A DNA stretch of 7,374 bases from Minisyncoccota bacterium (GTDB lineage: Bacteria > Patescibacteriota > Minisyncoccia > Moranbacterales > GCA-2747515). The stretch is taken from NCBI GenBank assembly GCA_938044295.1, contig CALIRC010000071.1:1-7374 (forward strand). Reading direction: 5' to 3'. How positions within the stretch are numbered: the first letter of the stretch is position 1; each line of letters starts with the position of its first letter. Positions 1-5,125 of this stretch are shown here, in pieces. The notes under the pieces are model-generated. The model did no database searches and was not told the DNA's origin. It saw only the letters and a program-made list of their open reading frames with translations. The translations under genes and the position numbers were made by a program.

Positions 1-200
1 AGGGACCATTCTATAGTTTGGATTTGCTTCATAAGTAGCCTAAATGTATCATGATTCAGTCATTTTGAGTAGATTTAGTGAATTTTATGTAGACTTCCTC
101 ACTTTGCACACTACTCCTTTTATAAACACTCCTTTTTCTGACGATGTATGTCTGTACGCTTTAGAGAAAAAGTAGTGCTTGTGCCTCACATTGTACTAAA

Positions 201-324
201 TAGGACTTACGCACTTGGTGTACTTTGTCGTTAAAATCTCCGTTTTTCACTCACCATAGGTAGGCTATGGCTCATGAAAAGCCTTGATTTTGCCTAAAAT
301 TACACTCACGTGTGTCAAGTCCTA
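201..324 (+). repeat. MITE-like palindromic repeat, copy 1 (full length)
   Basis: A 124-bp non-coding element whose two halves are imperfect reverse complements along the whole length. The tips TAGGACTT (201-208) and AAGTCCTA (317-324) pair perfectly. An outer block ending GGTGTA (217-222) matches TACACT (301-306) on the opposite arm. Further in, AAAATC (233-238) pairs with GATTTT (286-291). The apex CCATAG (254-259) and CTATGG (265-270) pair around a 5-base loop. It is roughly 80% identical by eye to the copy at 4284-4405, with the right arm best conserved. No convincing target duplication is seen at this copy. The size, terminal inverted repeats and lack of an ORF fit a miniature inverted-repeat element; a REP-like or structured-RNA element is the alternative. 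Confidence 0.8.
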
Positions 325-330
325 TGAAAG

Positions 331-338
331 AAGGAGGA
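331..338 (+). promoter_or_regulatory. Strong Shine-Dalgarno sequence before a small ORF
   Basis: AAGGAGGA is a near-perfect anti-16S match. Its GGAGG core (333-337) sits 7 bases before the ATG at 345. It is the only strong site of this kind in the window, since the four recognised genes show none, and it is the main reason for taking the following ORF seriously. Confidence 0.4.
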
Positions 339-344
339 AATACT

Positions 345-425
345 ATGCGCAGTCAAAGAGCACTCACTATATTTTCTCCGGCTATACATTTGTCACTCAC
401 TTTATCATTTTTGCAATTTATTTAG
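345..425 (+). CDS. Possible 26-aa small hydrophobic peptide
   Basis: ATG at 345 opens 26 codons ending at TAG (423-425). The peptide begins MRSQRALTIFSPAIHL: two arginines near the N-terminus, then mostly hydrophobic and small residues, ending FLQFI. This could be a short membrane-associated or leader peptide, but I do not recognise it. It starts 20 bases after palindromic repeat copy 1, and its last seven codons overlap the 3' end of dnaE on the opposite strand. In favour: an excellent Shine-Dalgarno sequence at ideal spacing. Against: very short, no visible promoter, and no known family. It could equally be a chance ORF or a fragment left by rearrangement near the repeat. Confidence 0.25.
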   Translation: MRSQRALTIFSPAIHLSLTLSFLQFI

Positions 426-3400
426 TCTCATTGTAATTTCTTTGTCTAGCGTTACCTTGTACGCAGTTTTCATTTTTGTGCCTGCGTGGTTTAAGTGGAT
501 TTGTGTTTTACCTGTTAGAGCAGTGTCAAGAATTTTTTTTATTTGTTCAATTGTTTCCACTGCACCTGCCTCTGGAAGGTTGATCGTATAGGATGTTTTA
601 TCACTTTCCTCTCTCGTATCTTCATTTTTTAGCATTGATACCTTTTCATCTGTTTTTTGTTTTGTTGCTTCTTTTTGATTTACCTCATTTTTTTTCTTTT
701 TTTGATATTTTTCCTGTGTTTTGCCGACGCGTTTTGCAAAATGATTCTCTTCTGGTGTGATTTCTTTTACGCTATCTGCTAGGAATTTTAACTCACCATC
801 TTTGCCTGAGAGTTTACCGCGCAAGACGACTGCATTGCCGTCAATGAGAATTGCTTTAATTTCTTCATACACTTTTGGAAAAATGAGACACTCTAGTGAA
901 CCAGTCCCATCTTCGAGTGTTACAAATGCCATTGTCTTGCCACTTTTTAGGAGGATCGTCGATGTGGAGATAATAATTCCACCGATTACACCTGGTTTCT
1001 CATCTAATTCTTGCGCACGATCTTCTGTAAGATGTTTGAGTTCTGTGCATACGTTTGCAAAATACGCCTTATATTCTGTAGCAGGGTGATCTGTGACGTA
1101 GAGTCCGAGAAGTGTTTTTTCCCAGTCAAGTCTTTGCGTTTTTGTCGCTGGGATCGCATTTACAAGTTTGATTGTTGCTCGTGAGAGATCAGTAGCGCTG
1201 AAAAGTGAGTCTTGGTTGGAGCGCGCACTTGCGCCGAGATTTTTGATGTAGGCTACAATGTTTTCACTACTAGCGAGAATTTGCCCTCTTTCTGCAAAAT
1301 CATCAAAGGCGCCTACTTTTGCTAATCCTTCTATGGATCGTTTATTTAAATCTTTTGAGTAGACCCGCTCACAAAAACGTGAGAGTTCTGTGAATGGACC
1401 TTCTTTTTTACGGTTTTCAACGATGGCGGTTGCTACTGTATGTCCGACGTTTTTGATTGCGCCCAATCCAAAACGGATGTGTGGATGTTTTTTCTTGATG
1501 TCTTTTTTGTCATAGAGTACCGCAAATTCTTCGAAGCTTTCATTTACACTCGGCGGGAGAACATCTATCTTCATTTCTCGACATTCAGCAGCTTCAATTG
1601 CTATACGATCCGTGTTTCCTTGATCGCTGGTCATGAGGGCTGCCATAAATTCCGCAGGATAATGTGCTTTCAAATATGCTGTTTGATAACCGATGAGTCC
1701 ATAGCAGGCTGCGTGCGAACGATTAAACCCATAGCCAGCGAATGGTTCAATGAATGCAAAAATTTCCTCGGCAATTTCTTTTTTTATGTTGTTTTTTACG
1801 CAGCCTTGTGTGAATTTTATTTTTTGTTCTTTAATGAGATCGATGATTTTTTTTCCCATTGCTTTGCGTAGAATATCAGCCTCTCCCAAGGTAAATCCAG
1901 CAAGGTCTTGTGCTATACGCATAACTTGCTCTTGGTATACGGCGACACCATATGTATCAGAAAGGATGTTTTCAAGTCGTGGATCGAGATAAGTGACTTC
2001 TTTACGTCCGTGCTTACCATCGATGAAATCAGGAATCCACTCCATTGGACCAGGACGGTAGAGTGCTACCATAGCGATAATGTCCTCGAGATTTGTAGGT
2101 CCGAGTTGTTTTAGGTATCGTTTCATACCGCTTGACTCTAATTGGAATACCCCTGTTGTTTGACCTTTTTGAAGCAGTGCAAATGCCTTTTTATCATCGA
2201 GTGGAATTTTTTCTATATCGATATCAATATCGTGAATATGCTTTACTATTTTTATCGTGTTTTGAATGATTGTCAGGTTTTTTAATCCGAGGAAATCCAC
2301 TTTTAGGAGACCAATTTTTTCTACTGCACTGAATTTAGTGCTGGAAGCGTATTGCGTTACGAGCGATTCTTCCGATTCATTGGCTCGTTGCAGTGCTGTG
2401 TATGCAACAACTGGTTTATCTGTAATGACCACACCACATGCATGAATAGATGAATGTCGGTTCATTCCTTCAATTTTGTGCGCAATATCGATTAAATCTT
2501 TAGCATCAAGGTTTTCTTTGTAGAGACGTCCTAAATCTGGCACATCTTTTAGTGCGTCGTCGATGCTGCTGAACATTGGAATGAGCTTGGATATTTTATC
2601 GCAAAAATCATATGGAAATCCAGATGCGCGACCTGCGTCACGGATCGCTGCACGTGCTGCCATCGTACCAAAGGTAATGATTTGTGCGACGTGATCGTTC
2701 CCATATTTTTCACGAACATATTCTAGTACTTCGTCGCGTCTGTCGTCAGCAAAGTCCATATCGACATCTGGCATGGAAACACGCTCTGGATTTAAAAATC
2801 GCTCGAAAAGTAGTTTGTATTTGATTGGATCCATGTTTGTGATTCCTGTGAGGAACGAAACAAATGATCCAGCTGCGCTACCTCGCCCAGGTCCAACGAC
2901 GATGTTTTGTTTTCTTGCCCAGTTCGTGAAATCTTGTACGATGAGAAAGTAGGATGCATAGCCAGTTTTTGCGATAATGCTTAGTTCGTATTCCATCCGT
3001 TGTTTTTGGGTGGGACTCATGGGTGCGTCTGCGAAATGGCGCTTGAAACCTTCTTCACACATTTCCCTTAGATGTTCGTCTGCTGTCATGCCCTCGGGTA
3101 GAGGATAGTAGGGGAGTATGGTATTGCCGAGCTCCATTTCAAAATTGCAACGTTCTGCAATTTTCTGTGTATTTTTAATTGCTTCTGGTACATCTGCAAA
3201 AATTTTTTGCATGTCAGCAGTGCTGCGAAATGAGAGATTGAGATGTTTTTTGTTGGGACGATCACCTTCATCTACTTTGCGATTCATTCCGATGCAGAGC
3301 AAGACATCATGAATTTCTCGATCTTCTTTTTTGATATAGTAGACATCTCCAGTTGCTACTAGTGGGAGTTTGGTTTCTGCAGCTAGAGCAATTAGTGCTT

Positions 3401-3965
3401 TATTTGCTGTTGTTTGATCTGGGTAATCTTCATGATGGTTCAATTCAAGATAGAAATTTTCTGGTCCAAAAATATCACTGTATAGTTGTGCCTTTTTTGC
3501 GGCACCTTTTTTGTCTCCTGAAAGTAGTCGTTGTGCTATTTCACCTGTTGCATTTCCTGACAGTGCAATGAGACCTTCGGCATGTTTTTTTAAGAGCTTG
3601 TAATCTACGCGGGGCTCAAGGAAGAATCCTTCGAGTTGTGCTTTTGTGACAAGTTTTAGAATATTATGGTAACCTATTTCGTTTTTTGCGAGGAGGACGA
3701 TTTGGTAGTTTTTCTTTGCATCTGCGGCAGCGTGTGGTGCATCTATGCCAGCTGGATTTACTAGAATCTCGACTCCTAGAATTGGTTTAATGTTTTTTTC
3801 TTTTGCTTTTACGCTAAAGTCAACAAGTCCGTAGACGGCATTTGTGTCTGTAAGAGCTAGTGCGTTCATCTGATTTTTCTCTGTTGCCTCAAGTAGATCA
3901 TCTATTTTGGCCAGTCCTTGTAGGAGAGAGAAATCAGAATGTGTATGAAGGTGAATGAAAGACAT
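405..3965 (-). CDS. dnaE: DNA polymerase III subunit alpha
   Basis: Catalytic subunit of the replicative DNA polymerase, 1186 aa (E. coli DnaE is 1160). Domains in order: PHP domain (about 3-210) opening with HLHTHSDFS; polymerase palm and fingers with GPGRGSAAGS (358-367), PDVDMDF (catalytic D402 and D404) and KVDFLGL (third catalytic D557); the fingers motif FNRSHAACYGLIGYQ (747-761); a helix-hairpin-helix region (about 830-890); a beta-clamp binding motif QDSLF (918-922); an OB fold (about 993-1069); a Lys/Glu-rich linker (about 1080-1125); and a small C-terminal domain. The ATG at 3965 gives the standard DnaE N-terminus, with no Shine-Dalgarno sequence ahead of it. No intein is present. 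Several PHP metal ligands are replaced (Q16, T41, Q88, N138, Y209), so PHP proofreading is probably absent. Transcription probably starts near 4206, giving a leader of about 240 nt. The stop codon is TGA. Confidence 0.97.
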   Translation of the reverse strand: MSFIHLHTHSDFSLLQGLAKIDDLLEATEKNQMNALALTDTNAVYGLVDFSVKAKEKNIKPILGVEILVNPAGIDAPHAAADAKKNYQIVLLAKNEIGYHNILKLVTKAQLEGFFLEPRVDYKLLKKHAEGLIALSGNATGEIAQRLLSGDKKGAAKKAQLYSDIFGPENFYLELNHHEDYPDQTTANKALIALAAETKLPLVATGDVYYIKKEDREIHDVLLCIGMNRKVDEGDRPNKKHLNLSFRSTADMQKIFADVPEAIKNTQKIAERCNFEMELGNTILPYYPLPEGMTADEHLREMCEEGFKRHFADAPMSPTQKQRMEYELSIIAKTGYASYFLIVQDFTNWARKQNIVVGPGRGSAAGSFVSFLTGITNMDPIKYKLLFERFLNPERVSMPDVDMDFADDRRDEVLEYVREKYGNDHVAQIITFGTMAARAAIRDAGRASGFPYDFCDKISKLIPMFSSIDDALKDVPDLGRLYKENLDAKDLIDIAHKIEGMNRHSSIHACGVVITDKPVVAYTALQRANESEESLVTQYASSTKFSAVEKIGLLKVDFLGLKNLTIIQNTIKIVKHIHDIDIDIEKIPLDDKKAFALLQKGQTTGVFQLESSGMKRYLKQLGPTNLEDIIAMVALYRPGPMEWIPDFIDGKHGRKEVTYLDPRLENILSDTYGVAVYQEQVMRIAQDLAGFTLGEADILRKAMGKKIIDLIKEQKIKFTQGCVKNNIKKEIAEEIFAFIEPFAGYGFNRSHAACYGLIGYQTAYLKAHYPAEFMAALMTSDQGNTDRIAIEAAECREMKIDVLPPSVNESFEEFAVLYDKKDIKKKHPHIRFGLGAIKNVGHTVATAIVENRKKEGPFTELSRFCERVYSKDLNKRSIEGLAKVGAFDDFAERGQILASSENIVAYIKNLGASARSNQDSLFSATDLSRATIKLVNAIPATKTQRLDWEKTLLGLYVTDHPATEYKAYFANVCTELKHLTEDRAQELDEKPGVIGGIIISTSTILLKSGKTMAFVTLEDGTGSLECLIFPKVYEEIKAILIDGNAVVLRGKLSGKDGELKFLADSVKEITPEENHFAKRVGKTQEKYQKKKKNEVNQKEATKQKTDEKVSMLKNEDTREESDKTSYTINLPEAGAVETIEQIKKILDTALTGKTQIHLNHAGTKMKTAYKVTLDKEITMRLNKLQK
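685..715 (-). other. dnaX-like slippery sequence within dnaE
   Basis: In the Lys-rich linker the dnaE coding strand reads CAA AAA AAG in frame (704-696). This contains A_AAA_AAG, the -1 slippery heptamer known from E. coli dnaX. An AGGA (715-712) lies 9 nt upstream, comparable to the stimulatory Shine-Dalgarno of dnaX. After a -1 slip the next codons are GAA, AAA, AAA and then TGA (687-685), giving a product of about 1093 aa without the linker and C-terminal domain. A run of eight A's follows, so transcriptional slippage is also conceivable. No downstream hairpin is visible. The simplest reading remains a plain lysine-rich linker. Confidence 0.25.
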
Positions 3966-4012
3966 GTATGTGTGGTTAAAAAGTTGGGAAGGATAGTGAG
4001 GTCGTTTTTTTG

Positions 4013-4070
4013 TGTGGCTTGTGAAAATCCTTGATCTTGCCTAAAACTACACTCACGTGTGTGCGTTCTA
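4013..4070 (+). repeat. MITE-like palindromic repeat, copy 3 (truncated)
   Basis: This is the right arm only of the repeat at 201-324. TGGCTTGTGAAAATCCTTGA (4015-4034) matches the corresponding segment of copy 1 with a few changes, followed by the shared CTAAAACTACACTCACGTGT (4041-4060) and a diverged end, GTGCGTTCTA. The left arm and the apex are missing or collapsed into the T-run just before it, so it cannot form the full hairpin. It is in the same orientation as the other copies and lies in the predicted 5' leader of dnaE, antisense to it. Confidence 0.7.
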
Positions 4071-4212
4071 TTTATTCAGTTTGTGGCACAATAAAAAGAC
4101 GACTCAAAAGAATCCCCTTTCTGATATCAACATCTTTATACATACTAAATGTTTTGCAACATGCATCACTCAGATTGCTCGAGAGTGGTAGCCATGATGG
4201 TTTACGAGGCTC

Positions 4213-4221
4213 ATTATAACA
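4213..4221 (-). promoter_or_regulatory. Predicted dnaE promoter (extended -10)
   Basis: Read on the minus strand, the sequence is TGTTATAAT: a consensus TATAAT -10 (4218-4213) with the TGn extension. The -35 position (about 4236-4241) is poor, which is typical of extended -10 promoters. Transcription would start near 4206 and run to dnaE at 3965, giving a leader of about 240 nt that includes the truncated repeat. Its -35 zone overlaps the -35 of the opposed rnhB promoter. Confidence 0.5.
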
Positions 4222-4232
4222 TATCGTTTTTT

Positions 4233-4261
4233 TTGACTGTGTTTGTAAGACAAGATAGAAT
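4233..4261 (+). promoter_or_regulatory. Predicted rnhB promoter (sigma70 type)
   Basis: TTGACT (4233-4238) and TAGAAT (4256-4261) are separated by exactly 17 bases, each one mismatch from the sigma70 consensus. Transcription would begin near 4268, so the complete palindromic repeat (4284-4405) would lie inside the rnhB mRNA leader, ending about 25 nt before the ATG at 4431. Confidence 0.55.
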
Positions 4262-4283
4262 GAGGATGTATTTTTTAGTGTTT

Positions 4284-4405
4284 TGGGGCTTATACACTTG
4301 ATATGCTTTGTCGTAGAATCTACGTTTTTCATCCACTGCAGTTAGACTATGGTTTGTGAAAAGCCTTGATTTTGTCTAAAATTACACTCGCGTGTGTAAG
4401 TCTTA
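4284..4405 (+). repeat. MITE-like palindromic repeat, copy 2 (full length)
   Basis: A 122-bp copy of the element at 201-324, in the same orientation. The most similar stretch is the right arm, for example GTGAAAAGCCTTGATTTTG (4356-4374). It is flanked directly by TGTTT on both sides (4279-4283 and 4406-4410), a candidate 5-bp target-site duplication that also fixes the element's ends. The tips TGGGGCTT (4284-4291) and AAGTCTTA (4398-4405) differ from those of copy 1, but all eight positions can still pair in plus-strand RNA if G-U wobbles are allowed. It lies between the predicted rnhB promoter and start codon. Confidence 0.8.
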
Positions 4406-4430
4406 TGTTTTTACTTTTGTACTATGTACT

Positions 4431-5111
4431 ATGAATATCGCAACACATGAGCGAGAAATGGCCTTGTATGACAATAATTATGATGTGGTGATTGGGATCG
4501 ATGAAGCTGGTCGTGGTCCCCTTGCTGGTCCTGTCGTTGCTTCTGCTTGTGTACTGAAACAACATGTGCGGAAAAGTATTATGCACCGTGGATCTGATGC
4601 TGTAGCACACGATGCGTTGTGGGATTTTGTGCGAGACAGTAAAAAGGTTAGTGAAAAAAAGAGGGGAGAAGTTGTGAAATTTGTACGTGCATATTACTTT
4701 GTTGGTGTAGGTGTTGCTTCCTCTGAATTAATTGATCGTATGAATATATTGGAGGCTACATTTTTTGCAATGAAAATTGCACTATCTGACCTCCACTGTG
4801 TTATGGGTATTACTGCTGATTCGCGATCAATTGTTTTAGTTGACGGGAATTTAACTATTCCACATTACTCTGGTGAGCAAATGACAGTTACAAAAGGGGA
4901 TTCAACGGTGAAATGTATTGCAGCAGCCTCGCTGATTGCGAAATATGAGCGTGATCAAAAAATGCATGCATATGATGCAGTTTTTCCACAGTATGGCTTT
5001 GGTTCGCACAAAGGCTATGGCACGAAAGTGCATATGGCAGCGCTTTCACAGTATGGCGCTACACCGATTCATCGAAAAAGTTTTGCACCGGTAAAAAAGG
5101 TGTTATCGTAG
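4431..5111 (+). CDS. rnhB: Ribonuclease HII
   Basis: Cleaves RNA in RNA/DNA hybrids and incises 5' of single ribonucleotides left in DNA, starting ribonucleotide excision repair; cytoplasmic and metal dependent. The protein is 226 aa from ATG 4431. The four catalytic acidic residues are all present: D24 and E25 in IDEAGRG, D138 in VDGN, and D157 in KGDS. The GRG motif (27-29) and the tyrosine in HKGYG (Y196), which read the ribonucleotide-DNA junction, are intact, as is the C-terminal PIHRKSFAPVKK. A segment before DSKK (69-72) is some 16 residues longer than in E. coli. The frame stays open back to a GTG at 4392, but that codon lies inside the palindromic repeat, so I reject it. The ATG at 4458 (217 aa) is the other candidate. 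No clear Shine-Dalgarno sequence precedes either. It converges with the PEGA gene. Confidence 0.95.
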   Translation: MNIATHEREMALYDNNYDVVIGIDEAGRGPLAGPVVASACVLKQHVRKSIMHRGSDAVAHDALWDFVRDSKKVSEKKRGEVVKFVRAYYFVGVGVASSELIDRMNILEATFFAMKIALSDLHCVMGITADSRSIVLVDGNLTIPHYSGEQMTVTKGDSTVKCIAAASLIAKYERDQKMHAYDAVFPQYGFGSHKGYGTKVHMAALSQYGATPIHRKSFAPVKKVLS

Positions 5112-5125
5112 TAGTCTTCTTTTTT

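Larger units (their letters stand above)
1..404. other. Gene-poor flank downstream of dnaE
   Basis: No sizeable coding region is visible here on either strand. All three plus frames meet a stop within the first 55 bases. On the minus strand a possible ATG at 32 opens only ten codons before the window edge, which is too short to call. The stretch holds the 124-bp palindromic repeat (201-324) and a short ORF behind a strong ribosome binding site (345-425). I see no tRNA-like fold and no convincing rho-independent terminator for dnaE, although the palindromic repeat lies about 80 bases past the dnaE stop and could stall transcription coming from it. Confidence 0.6.
3966..4430. other. Divergent dnaE/rnhB control region
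   Basis: This 465-bp gap between the two start codons holds opposed promoters near its middle, with a predicted extended -10 for dnaE (4213-4221) and a promoter for rnhB (4233-4261). A truncated palindromic repeat lies in the dnaE leader and a full copy in the rnhB leader. Open frames inside it, for example 4072-4332 on the minus strand, run across the promoters and the repeat and show no recognisable family, so I do not call them. No Shine-Dalgarno sequence precedes either gene. Confidence 0.6.

Noticed and set aside
1..32. Possible minus-strand gene start at ATG 32 running off the window edge
   Set aside because: Only ten codons are visible, with no ribosome binding site or recognisable sequence.
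757..3571. Several plus-strand ORFs of 60-143 codons opposite dnaE
   Set aside because: All are antisense shadows of a well-conserved gene, with Cys/Phe-rich unconvincing compositions and no family resemblance.
405..3965. Intein or split in dnaE, a common intein host
   Set aside because: The conserved polymerase motifs run continuously and the length is close to that of intein-free homologues.
4072..4332. 86-codon minus-strand ORF between dnaE and rnhB
   Set aside because: It crosses the predicted divergent promoters and part of the palindromic repeat, has no recognisable domain and no ribosome binding site, and its start lies inside the repeat.
201..4405. CRISPR array made from the recurring repeat
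   Set aside because: There are only three copies, irregularly spaced by kilobases and about 122-124 bp long with a full-length palindrome; there are no regular spacers and no cas genes.
4392..4430. GTG start extending RNase HII by 13 residues
   Set aside because: The codon is within the repeat's terminal arm, the added residues do not fit the RNase HII family, and ATG 4431 or 4458 lies closer to the first conserved strand.
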